Of a stretch of 64,000 bases of DNA, positions 8,715 through 15,350 are shown piece by piece. The stretch spans positions 1 through 64,000 of the forward strand of contig BNUX01000006.1 of assembly GCA_025997675.1 (NCBI GenBank). The letters are read 5' to 3'. The stretch is from Spirochaetia bacterium (GTDB lineage: Bacteria; Spirochaetota; Spirochaetia; Treponematales; Breznakiellaceae). The position numbers and the translations under genes are program-made. The first letter of the stretch is position 1; each line of letters opens with the position of its first letter. The notes under the pieces are model-generated. The model worked only from the letters and a program-made list of their open reading frames with translations. It did no database searches and was not told the DNA's origin.

Positions 8715-9956
8715 TGCTGTTTCAAGCCCCACCCTGTTTTCCAGGGCAAACCCTTCGATAAACTCGCACATCCCCAGTATACCGTTTTCGTTACTAACCT
8801 TTCTACCCAGGGCCGCGGCATTCTTCCGGTACTCGCTGTTATTCACCAGGTCCAGGACCTTCTTTTCCAGGGCCTTTTTACGTATCCTAATCCTTATACT
8901 CCGGGGCCCGCATCCGAGGTCCCGTATTCGGGACCCCCAGTAAAACTGATCGATGAGCAGGGGGATAGCCATTTGCGGCTTCCCCGCACGGGCGGCACTG
9001 TGGGTAGTCCCGCTTCCGCCGTGGTGGATAATCGCGTCACATTCCGGCAAAATCAGGTAATGGGGAACGGCGGTATCCAGGAGGAAGAGGTTGTCCTGGT
9101 TGTGCAGATGGGTCCCCACCTTCCACCAACCGCATCCCACCACCAGTTTGTAGTTTTGCTCACAGCAGATTTGAAAGAGCCTGGCACAAAAGTCATCCCG
9201 GTCCTTGTCGTTGCAGCTTCCCAGGGTAAAAAAGACCGTGGGACGGGTATCCTTCTTAACAAAGTCAATAAACTGCTTGTAAGCGATTTCATTGTAGGGA
9301 AAGATGTCGTTGAAACAGTACCCGCCGATACTCCAGGCGTATTTCCAGTCCCCATCGGTTTCCCCCAGAGAAGGGCTGTACATCATGTGGTTGTGGGCAT
9401 TAGCGGGGGCATACTCCCCCTGATCCCTGATGGGCTCCATATTCAGGGCGACCCGATTCTTATTCAGAACCTTCTTTACCATCATGTTAAGCCCTGCGTT
9501 AAGCAGCGCCCACTGGAGCCCTACGAATCGCCGGACCGGATTCATAAAGGGAAGGACCGCAGGGGGTATACGCTTCCCCGGCAGGAGGGGCGCATAGCCG
9601 GTCCTGATGTGGGGCTTGTCCAAATACTCCGTTATATGGGGAGCGGCAAACTCAGTATTGCTGCACACCAGGAGGTCATGCTGTTCCAGGAGGGGAATCA
9701 TCTCGTCAAACTGGCTGTCGACCACCCGGCCAGTCCAAGCCAGGAGTTCCTTTATATCCGGGCTATCCCCAACCATGCCGGCAATATCGTCAAAGGACTG
9801 GAGAAAGTAGGGTATCCCCAAAGCCTTTGCCATATCTTCAAACAAGCGGGGAATACTGAGGGTGATTTGATGCCCCCGCTTCATCAATGCAACCGCCAAA
9901 CCCAGGTAGGGGTAGATATCCCCCTGGGAGCCCCGTGTTACTAACAGTATTTTCAC
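8700..9956 (-). CDS. Glycosyltransferase, GT1/GT28 UDP-glycosyltransferase type
   Basis: 418 aa starting at GTG 9954-9956, which overlaps the TGA of the radical SAM gene (GTGA), so the pair is translationally coupled. The N-terminal Rossmann half begins with MKILLVTRGSQGDIYPYLGLA, a nucleotide-sugar/lipid acceptor GT-B signature. The C-terminal half has FFTLGSCNDKD and the donor-binding motif HHGGSGTTHSAARAGKPQ with a downstream DQFYWG. This resembles sterol or macrolide glucosyltransferases and MurG-like GT-B enzymes. It probably glycosylates a lipid or small hydrophobic acceptor; the coupled radical SAM enzyme may make or modify that acceptor. The acceptor is unknown. Confidence 0.85.
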   Translation of the reverse strand: MKILLVTRGSQGDIYPYLGLAVALMKRGHQITLSIPRLFEDMAKALGIPYFLQSFDDIAGMVGDSPDIKELLAWTGRVVDSQFDEMIPLLEQHDLLVCSNTEFAAPHITEYLDKPHIRTGYAPLLPGKRIPPAVLPFMNPVRRFVGLQWALLNAGLNMMVKKVLNKNRVALNMEPIRDQGEYAPANAHNHMMYSPSLGETDGDWKYAWSIGGYCFNDIFPYNEIAYKQFIDFVKKDTRPTVFFTLGSCNDKDRDDFCARLFQICCEQNYKLVVGCGWWKVGTHLHNQDNLFLLDTAVPHYLILPECDAIIHHGGSGTTHSAARAGKPQMAIPLLIDQFYWGSRIRDLGCGPRSIRIRIRKKALEKKVLDLVNNSEYRKNAAALGRKVSNENGILGMCEFIEGFALENRVGLETAGQLG

Positions 9957-11164
9957 CGAATAACCCCGATTTCCTTTAGCTTGCCGGTATCCAGATGATA
10001 CTTTGCTTCCAGCGCCCGGAGCGCCGCTTCATCAACAGCGAGGGGCTTCCCCAGCTTCTTAACTTCGCCGTTACTCCTGATGATCTTGGAAATCATCTTG
10101 CCGGGGTTAAAGTTGAGGGAACTCATGATCCAGCACCCGTGGGTACACCAGCAGTTGGCCCTATACCCGTGGCCGATGTCTTCAATCTCCTTCTTCATGG
10201 CCGGGCTATTATAGATGGCCTTGACATCGCAGTTATAATCCTGGACCTTGCCCAGGGGGGGCCTGAGCTCGCAGGACCGGAAGCGGCCGTCGTAGTCGAT
10301 AACCAGGGTGGTTTCCCCTGCGGTACAGTCCATGCCCCAGGGGGTAGGCCTGTCGATATTTGTGGCGCGGATATTGTACATGGTCCGCATAAGCCCCACA
10401 TAGAAATACTTGGTAAAGGCCCGGGCAATACCCTTCATCCCATCCCCGACCCGTTTGGCATAGAGGGTATAATAGGGAGCCACATCGTCCTGAATCACCC
10501 GCAGGGACTGTTCGGTCACGACCTTGACCCCATCTTCCCTGGTCACCCCCCGTGCAGCCTCGATGGTATGGGTGGTCAGATTGAACCGCCCGTACACCCA
10601 GCCCACAAAGTCCCGCACCTCATCCACGTTAAACCGGGTGATAACCGTGGCTGCCCCCCTGATAACATGGCCGTCATCCTTGAAGTTTTCGTCCAGCAGC
10701 TTGAGGGTTTCCGCCGCCTTGTAAAAGCAACTTACCCCCCGCTGGGTATCGTGGGTATCGCCGAAGCCGTCAAAGCTTATGCTGATGGAGATATTGAGGT
10801 CCGGACAGTTCTGCCGTATCCGTTTGAGCCATTCCACCACCCGTTCACTTTTTATGCCATTTGAGGGCATATTGACATCGGTAATATGGTTGTTTCTATA
10901 GAACATTTCCACGATTTCCGGGAGTTCTTCCCGCAACGTGGGCTCCCCCCCGGATAACCAGAGCCGTTTAATATCCCCGGCGGTCTCGGACAGCTTTTTG
11001 ATCTCCTCGAAGGTCAAATCCGGCGCCTTCTGTTCCATATCATTGGCATAGAAACAATGGGCACACTTTGCGTTACATTTCCCCGTAGTAAAGAGGAAAA
11101 TCGACTCTAAAGTTCGTTTTGAGCTCATTGAGTTAAATGAGCTGCCTGAGCGTTTTATCTTCAT
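9953..11164 (-). CDS. Radical SAM protein with Cys-rich C-terminal region
   Basis: 403 aa. The 4Fe-4S/SAM motif is CNAKCAHC (near residues 30-37), followed by LWLSGGEPTLREELPEI, the GGE motif that binds SAM. A C-terminal region has further cysteines (DCTAGETT, SCELRPP, NCWCTHGCW), similar to a SPASM-type auxiliary cluster domain. Such enzymes modify peptides, lipids or sugars by radical chemistry. No short precursor peptide gene is visible next to it; the coupled partner is a glycosyltransferase, so glycolipid or small-molecule work is as likely as peptide maturation. A promoter with TTGACA lies just upstream and leaves almost no leader. Confidence 0.85.
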   Translation of the reverse strand: MKIKRSGSSFNSMSSKRTLESIFLFTTGKCNAKCAHCFYANDMEQKAPDLTFEEIKKLSETAGDIKRLWLSGGEPTLREELPEIVEMFYRNNHITDVNMPSNGIKSERVVEWLKRIRQNCPDLNISISISFDGFGDTHDTQRGVSCFYKAAETLKLLDENFKDDGHVIRGAATVITRFNVDEVRDFVGWVYGRFNLTTHTIEAARGVTREDGVKVVTEQSLRVIQDDVAPYYTLYAKRVGDGMKGIARAFTKYFYVGLMRTMYNIRATNIDRPTPWGMDCTAGETTLVIDYDGRFRSCELRPPLGKVQDYNCDVKAIYNSPAMKKEIEDIGHGYRANCWCTHGCWIMSSLNFNPGKMISKIIRSNGEVKKLGKPLAVDEAALRALEAKYHLDTGKLKEIGVIR

Positions 11165-11173
11165 GATTCGTCA

Positions 11174-11202
11174 AGTTTAGACAAAAAGGGGAAATATGTC
11201 AA
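11174..11202 (-). promoter_or_regulatory. Promoter of the radical SAM-glycosyltransferase operon
   Basis: On the minus strand consensus TTGACA (11197-11202), 17-bp spacer, TAAACT (11174-11179), 9 bases before ATG 11164. The predicted 5' leader is only 2-3 bases and no Shine-Dalgarno sequence is present. Confidence 0.6.
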
Positions 11203-11228
11203 CTTCCGTTTTACCCATAATCAGAAGC

Positions 11229-11265
11229 TTGTATATTTATCATAATTGAGTTAAAGTAATGATAA
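11229..11265 (+). promoter_or_regulatory. Promoter and operator of the decayed toxin-antitoxin locus
   Basis: TTGTAT (11229-11234), 17-bp spacer, TAAAGT (11252-11257). A perfect 7-bp inverted repeat, TTATCAT (11237-11243) and ATGATAA (11259-11265), brackets the -10 box, as expected for an autoregulated antitoxin operator. A strong AGGGAGG site follows before the ATG at 11285. Confidence 0.5.
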
Positions 11266-11284
11266 ACACAAGGGAGGCGATACA

Positions 11285-11476
11285 ATGCCCAACATACGGC
11301 CGGTTTCCGATTTACGGTACAATTTTGCCGGGGAAGACAAGCAGGTTGAAAGTGAAATCTACAATAAGCTGTTGGAAGCCGAAACCGAAGCACGGCTCAG
11401 CGACAAGCGGCTGTCCCATGAAGAAGTTTTTCCCGCCTTACGCCGGCGAATAAAAGACCGTTCCGGCGATGTATGA
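11285..11476 (+). CDS. Shortened Phd/YefM-type antitoxin
   Basis: 63 aa, against about 85-95 for usual members. The N-terminus MPNIRPVSDLR is the typical start of the Phd/YefM DNA-binding domain, and the C-terminal part (EIYNKLLEAETEARLSD, SHEEVFPALRRRI) matches the usual toxin-binding tail. The middle, where family members have the EPVFLTKNG segment, is missing, so about 25-30 residues seem to have been deleted in frame. The ribosome binding site AGGGAGG, promoter and operator are intact. DNA binding is probably impaired. The stop overlaps the start of a toxin remnant. Confidence 0.75.
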   Translation: MPNIRPVSDLRYNFAGEDKQVESEIYNKLLEAETEARLSDKRLSHEEVFPALRRRIKDRSGDV

Positions 11477-11492
11477 ACTGAAATACTCATAG
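11469..11492 (+). pseudogene. Truncated RelE/ParE-like toxin start
   Basis: An ATG at 11469 overlaps the antitoxin stop (ATGTATGA) and encodes MYELKYS before a TAG at 11490-11492. MYELKYS is a typical N-terminus of RelE/ParE-family toxins, and the overlap is the usual antitoxin-toxin arrangement. The rest of the toxin is absent: a terminator for the opposite strand begins within ten bases. This is a relic of a toxin-antitoxin pair. Confidence 0.6.
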
Positions 11493-11497
11493 CGTAA

Positions 11498-11530
11498 ACA
11501 AAAAAGGGAGCCCGGTACGCTCAGGCTCCC
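11498..11530 (-). terminator. Intrinsic terminator of the oad operon
   Basis: 7-bp stem GGGAGCC (11506-11512) / GGCTCCC (11524-11530). On the minus strand it is followed by TTTTTT-G-TTT, 7 bases after the oadB stop. Confidence 0.85.
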
Positions 11531-11536
11531 ATTAAA

Positions 11537-13000
11537 TCAGCCCCCATACACCGCGATCATCACCCCCGCCGCAATGGCGGTACCAATAACCCCCGCTACG
11601 TTGGGGCCCATAGCGTGCATCAGGATGAAGTTCCCCGGGTCCGACTCCAGGCCCACCTTGTTGGAAACCCGGGCGGCCATGGGGACTGCCGAAACACCGG
11701 CGGACCCGATAAGGGGGTTGATCTTCTCCTTGAGGAAGAGGTTCATCAGCTTGGCAATCAGAAGCCCCGAAGCGGTGGCAACCGAGAAGGCTACCAGTCC
11801 CATCACCACGATGATCAGGGAGGAGGGGTTCAGGAACTTCTCCGGGGTCATCTGGCTGCCCACCCCCAGGGAGAGGAACAGGGAAACGATATTCATCAGT
11901 TCATTTTGGGCGGTATCGGAAAGCCGCGCCACTACCCCGCATTCCCGGAGGAAGTTCCCGAACATAAGGCAGCCGATTAGGGGCGCCGCAGAGGGGAGGA
12001 GGAGTAGGGTCAGGATAAAGACGGTCAGGGGGAAGGCAACCTTTTCGGTCTTGGACACCGGCCGGAGCTGCCTCATCTTGATAAGCCGCTCCTGCTTGGT
12101 GGTCAGAGCCCGCATGATGGGCGGCTGGATAAGGGGCACCAGGGCCATATAGGAATAGGCCGCCACCGCCACCGTCGCCAGGAGGTGGGGGGCAAGCTTG
12201 GCCGAGATGTAGATAGTGGTGGGGCCGTCCGCGCCGCCGATGATGGCCACCGCGCAGGCTTCCTTGAGGTTAAAGGCAACGCCGGGCAGGTAGTTGGCAA
12301 CCGAAATAAAGAAGAGGGTGCCGAACACGCCGAACTGGGCCGCCGCGCCGAGGATAGCCGTCTTGGGGTTGGCGATAAGGGGGCCGAAGTCGGTCATGGC
12401 CCCGATACCGATAAAGATGAGCAGGGGGAAGAACTCGTTCCCCACCCCGGCTTCATAGATGATATCAAGGAAACCCGGATGCCGGACTACCTGTTCAATC
12501 ACCTCACCGTTTACCACCACATGCTGAATCAGTTCCGTAGCCCCCATCCCCGCCAAAGGGATGTTTACAAAGATGGTCCCGAAGCCGATGGGGATGAGCA
12601 GCAGGGGCTCAAAGCCCTTGATCGCCCCCAGGTAGACGATGAGGAAGCCCACCGCCACCATGAGGAATTCCTGCCAGCCAAAGACCGTAATGGGGTCCCC
12701 CGCCGGGGTAAAGCCGGGTATAACATCGGTAATAAAAGCATAGATACCCGTGGTTTCCACAATGTTCCGGAGAAAACTCCGGAGGCTCACCTGGGGGATA
12801 TCCGTACTATTGGGGATTATCCCGTTCAGGTTTCTGAATGAGGGCAGTTCCGATGTGGAGTCCTCTATCTGCTCAGCATTACCGGCGGCCTGTACCCGTG
12901 GGCTAAAGGCCGCGCTCAGGAAGTTGAAGGCAAAGGCCCCGATGACCAGGATAAGGCAAACCTTGACCACCAGTACCGGGCTTTTTTTAAGCTCTAACAT
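11537..13000 (-). CDS. oadB: Na+-translocating decarboxylase subunit beta
   Basis: 487 aa, longer than many OadB/GcdB proteins because of an N-terminal membrane segment and linker of about 60 residues. Features are [15 protein letters not shown], the [20 protein letters not shown] stretch with the Asp that carries Na+, and a C-terminal [17 protein letters not shown] plus [16 protein letters not shown], both diagnostic. It is the polytopic subunit that decarboxylates carboxybiotin and exports Na+ across the cytoplasmic membrane. It is last in oadG-oadA-oadB, 9 bases after oadA, and ends at a clear terminator. Confidence 0.95.
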   Translation of the reverse strand: MLELKKSPVLVVKVCLILVIGAFAFNFLSAAFSPRVQAAGNAEQIEDSTSELPSFRNLNGIIPNSTDIPQVSLRSFLRNIVETTGIYAFITDVIPGFTPAGDPITVFGWQEFLMVAVGFLIVYLGAIKGFEPLLLIPIGFGTIFVNIPLAGMGATELIQHVVVNGEVIEQVVRHPGFLDIIYEAGVGNEFFPLLIFIGIGAMTDFGPLIANPKTAILGAAAQFGVFGTLFFISVANYLPGVAFNLKEACAVAIIGGADGPTTIYISAKLAPHLLATVAVAAYSYMALVPLIQPPIMRALTTKQERLIKMRQLRPVSKTEKVAFPLTVFILTLLLLPSAAPLIGCLMFGNFLRECGVVARLSDTAQNELMNIVSLFLSLGVGSQMTPEKFLNPSSLIIVVMGLVAFSVATASGLLIAKLMNLFLKEKINPLIGSAGVSAVPMAARVSNKVGLESDPGNFILMHAMGPNVAGVIGTAIAAGVMIAVYGG

Positions 13001-13009
13001 GACGCCTTC

Positions 13010-14809
13010 CTACTTTATTTCAGCGATGGGCTGTTGGGATGCGACCTGGGTTCCCGTGGGTACCAGGAAGTGAACCGCGCCCGCCGCCGTGGACTTGATT
13101 TCCAGTTCCATCTTCATTGACTCGATGATGAGGATGGTGTCCCCGGACTTTACCGCGGCGCCTTCCGCCGCCGCATACCGCAGGAGCGTTCCCGCCACCG
13201 GGGCCGGAATCACCGTACCCCCCGAGGGGGCTGCAGCAACTGGGGCAGGGGCTGCCGCTGCTGGAATCGGAGCGGGGGCAGGGGAAGCTCCACCGGATGC
13301 CGGGGCAATCGCTACGGTACCGGCGGGGGCAACCACCACGTTGTAGTCGGTCCCGTCCACGTTGACCGTGTACTTTGCCGCTTGGCCGGGGGTTGTAGAA
13401 GCAGGGGCAGGGGCCGTTGACGCCGCAGCAGGGGCCGATTCGGGCTTGAACACCACCGGGCCCTCCGACCGCTTCTTGAAGAAGTCCGGGGCAACCTTGG
13501 GGAACATGGCGTAGGTAAGCACATCCTCAACGGAAACCGAGGAGGTCCCCAGAACCTTCCTGGCCTCCTCTTCCAGCTTGTTATATTCCGGGGGAATATC
13601 ATCCGCCGGGCGGTGGGTAACTTCCGCGTCCAGCTTGAGTGCCTCCAGGGACTTCTTCACCACATCCTTGTTCTTGGGGGCCGGGCAGGCGCCGTATTTG
13701 CCCGCCAGGAGGTCCTGGAACTCCCCGGAAAGCCGGTTGTAGCGGCCAAAGAGGACGTTGAACACCGCCTGGGTGCCCACGATCTGACTGGTGGGGGTAA
13801 CCAGGGGCGGATAGCCCGCATCCTTCTGGACCACGGCGATTTCCTTGAGCACATCGTCCATCTTGTCCGCCGCGCCCTGCTCCTTGAGCTGGCTTTCCAG
13901 GTTGGAGAGCATCCCCCCGGGAACCTGGGAAACCAGGATGCGGGTATCCGCGCCCTGGAAGCTGGATTCAAACTTCTTGTAGTTCTTCCGCACTTCCCGG
14001 AAGTAAGCGGCAATTTCCAGGAGGAGCTTGATGTCCAAGCCGGTGTCGTATTCGGTCCCCCGGAAGATTTCCACCATGGTTTCCGTGGGGCTGTGGCTGG
14101 TGCCCATTGCCAGGGAAGAGATAACCGTGTCCATGATCTCCGCCCCCGCTTCGGCGGCTTTGGTCAGGGTAGCTACCGACATACCGGTGGTGGCGTGGGA
14201 GTGGATCTCGATAGGAAGATCGGTCACCTTCTTGATAGCCTTGACGAGATCGTAGGTACCGTAGGGGGTTAAGAGCCCCGCCATATCCTTGATGCAGATG
14301 GAGTCCGCGCCAATGTCGGCATACTGTTTCGCCAGTTCGGCGTACTTTTCGATAGTATGGAAGGGAGTTACCGCATAGGAAATAGCCGCCTGGATGTGCT
14401 TGCCGGTTTTCTTGGCGGCATTGGTAGCGGCCTGGAAGTTCCGGGGATCGTTTACCGCGTCGAAGATACGGAAAATGTCCACCCCGTCTTTGGCGGCCAC
14501 TTCCACGAACTTCGCCACCACATCATCGGCGTAGTGCCGGTAGCCCAGGAGGTTCTGCCCCCGGAGGAGCATCATGATCTTAGTATTGGGCAGGGCGGCC
14601 TTGAGCTTTTTGAGCCGGTCCCAGGGATCTTCGTTCAGGAAGCGGATACAGGAGTCAAAGGTGGCCCCTCCCCAGGCTTCCAGGGCGTAATAGCCCACCT
14701 TGTCCAGTTTTTCCGTGATGGGAAGCATATCTGAAGTAACCATGCGGGTTGCAAACAGGGATTGATGGGCGTCCCGCAGCGCCAGATCCGTTAATTGTAC
14801 TTTAGCCAT
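13010..14809 (-). CDS. oadA: Oxaloacetate decarboxylase alpha / carboxyltransferase with biotin domain
   Basis: 599 aa, full length for OadA. The carboxyltransferase TIM barrel opens with LTDLALRDAHQSLFATRM (the metal-binding DxxxRDxHQS motif) and has a Lys in SICIKDMAGLLTPY and the HSHATTGM motif. A conserved carboxylase domain follows, then a Pro/Ala-rich linker (about 455-530) and a biotinyl domain with ESMKMELEI, where Lys566 is the biotinylated residue about 33 from the end. It transfers CO2 from oxaloacetate to biotin and works with OadB and OadG. Biotin could come from the BioYMN importer encoded at 53-55 kb. Pyruvate carboxylase subunit B is a near relative, but the OadB/G neighbours favour decarboxylase. 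Confidence 0.94.
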   Translation of the reverse strand: MAKVQLTDLALRDAHQSLFATRMVTSDMLPITEKLDKVGYYALEAWGGATFDSCIRFLNEDPWDRLKKLKAALPNTKIMMLLRGQNLLGYRHYADDVVAKFVEVAAKDGVDIFRIFDAVNDPRNFQAATNAAKKTGKHIQAAISYAVTPFHTIEKYAELAKQYADIGADSICIKDMAGLLTPYGTYDLVKAIKKVTDLPIEIHSHATTGMSVATLTKAAEAGAEIMDTVISSLAMGTSHSPTETMVEIFRGTEYDTGLDIKLLLEIAAYFREVRKNYKKFESSFQGADTRILVSQVPGGMLSNLESQLKEQGAADKMDDVLKEIAVVQKDAGYPPLVTPTSQIVGTQAVFNVLFGRYNRLSGEFQDLLAGKYGACPAPKNKDVVKKSLEALKLDAEVTHRPADDIPPEYNKLEEEARKVLGTSSVSVEDVLTYAMFPKVAPDFFKKRSEGPVVFKPESAPAAASTAPAPASTTPGQAAKYTVNVDGTDYNVVVAPAGTVAIAPASGGASPAPAPIPAAAAPAPVAAAPSGGTVIPAPVAGTLLRYAAAEGAAVKSGDTILIIESMKMELEIKSTAAGAVHFLVPTGTQVASQQPIAEIK

Positions 14810-14821
14810 TTCTTATTTCTC

Positions 14822-15058
14822 CTATAAGTTTGTTTTACGATATTCGGTAACCGCTGCGGTGATTGCCGCAATAACGGGCGCCGTTCCACCGCCGGTCGTC
14901 GTCGCAGGTTGGGCCACATCGTTATCCGCCCCAATAGCGTGGATAAACTTACCCACCAGGGTGACGCTGATAATCAGGATAATCAGGAACGAAAACACGA
15001 TACCCATACCCAGCAGGGTAAGGACGCCGCTTTGTCCCAGCATGTCCACAATAGTCAT
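14822..15058 (-). CDS. oadG: Oxaloacetate decarboxylase gamma subunit
   Basis: 78 aa from ATG 15058, chosen because GGAGG lies 4 bases upstream; the open frame continues through a tandem repeat that is not expected to be translated. It has one membrane helix (GVLTLLGMGIVFSFLIILIISVTL region) and a short cytoplasmic tail ending EYRKTNL. Gamma subunits assemble the alpha and beta subunits and help bind a metal through C-terminal histidines; here the tail lacks a His cluster. First gene of the oad operon, 12 bases before oadA. Confidence 0.85.
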   Translation of the reverse strand: MTIVDMLGQSGVLTLLGMGIVFSFLIILIISVTLVGKFIHAIGADNDVAQPATTTGGGTAPVIAAITAAVTEYRKTNL

Positions 15059-15084
15059 AAAGCCTCCATTATATGTAATGAGTA

Positions 15085-15114
15085 ATAATACCAAAAATGC
15101 CGGTAAAAGGGCAA
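15085..15114 (-). promoter_or_regulatory. Promoter of the oad operon
   Basis: On the minus strand TTGCCC (15109-15114), 18-bp spacer, TATTAT (15085-15090). This leaves a leader of about 20 bases that keeps the GGAGG site. A second TATAAT lies closer to the gene (15068-15073) but would start the RNA after the ribosome binding site. Confidence 0.45.
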
Positions 15115-15125
15115 TAGGGGGCGCC

Positions 15126-15253
15126 GACTTCGATGTCGACGCCTCCGACTTCGATGTTGTTGCCTCCGACATCGATGTTGTTGCCTCCGACTTCGATGTT
15201 GTTGCCTCCGACATCGATGTTGTTGCCTCCGACTTCGATGTCGGAGGCGTCGG
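15126..15253. repeat. 21-bp tandem repeat array, about six units
   Basis: Units start at 15126, 15147, 15168, 15189, 15210 and 15231, each reading GAC[T/A]TCGATGTTGTT followed by GCCTCC. The T/A position alternates, giving a 42-bp higher-order period. First and last units are variants, so CGACGCCTCCGAC and GTCGGAGGCGTCG form an inverted pair at the array edges. All frames of one strand stay open because 21 is a multiple of three. No spacers, so not a CRISPR. Lies between the oad promoter and lon. Confidence 0.85.
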
Positions 15254-15280
15254 TTGGCACTACTAGGGCTTTCGGTGGAT

Positions 15281-15309
15281 ATTACTGAGCAAGTATGCGC
15301 CGGCCCTGT
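15281..15309 (+). repeat. 29-bp dispersed element, copy 1
   Basis: The segment starting ATTACTGAGCAAGTATGC and ending CCGGCCCTGT recurs in inverted orientation at 32750-32778 with one mismatch. Both copies sit between a 21-bp tandem array and the start of a gene, pointing towards the gene (here lon, 41 bases on). Confidence 0.8.
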
Positions 15310-15315
15310 TATTCC

Positions 15316-15344
15316 TTGCCTTTCCCCCAAATTCTCCTTATATT
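15316..15344 (+). promoter_or_regulatory. Promoter, predicted leaderless, for lon
   Basis: TTGCCT (15316-15321), 17-bp spacer, TATATT (15339-15344), then 6 bases to ATG 15351. No Shine-Dalgarno sequence precedes the start. No CIRCE-type heat-shock palindrome is visible. Confidence 0.55.
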
Positions 15345-15350
15345 TAATAC

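Noticed and set aside
8676..9944. 422-aa plus-strand open frame
   Set aside because: Antisense to the glycosyltransferase gene, low-complexity composition and no family features.
15069..15266. Repeat-coded peptides on both strands across the first 21-bp array
   Set aside because: The frames are open only because the unit is a multiple of three; no start with a ribosome binding site, and oadG has a better start downstream.
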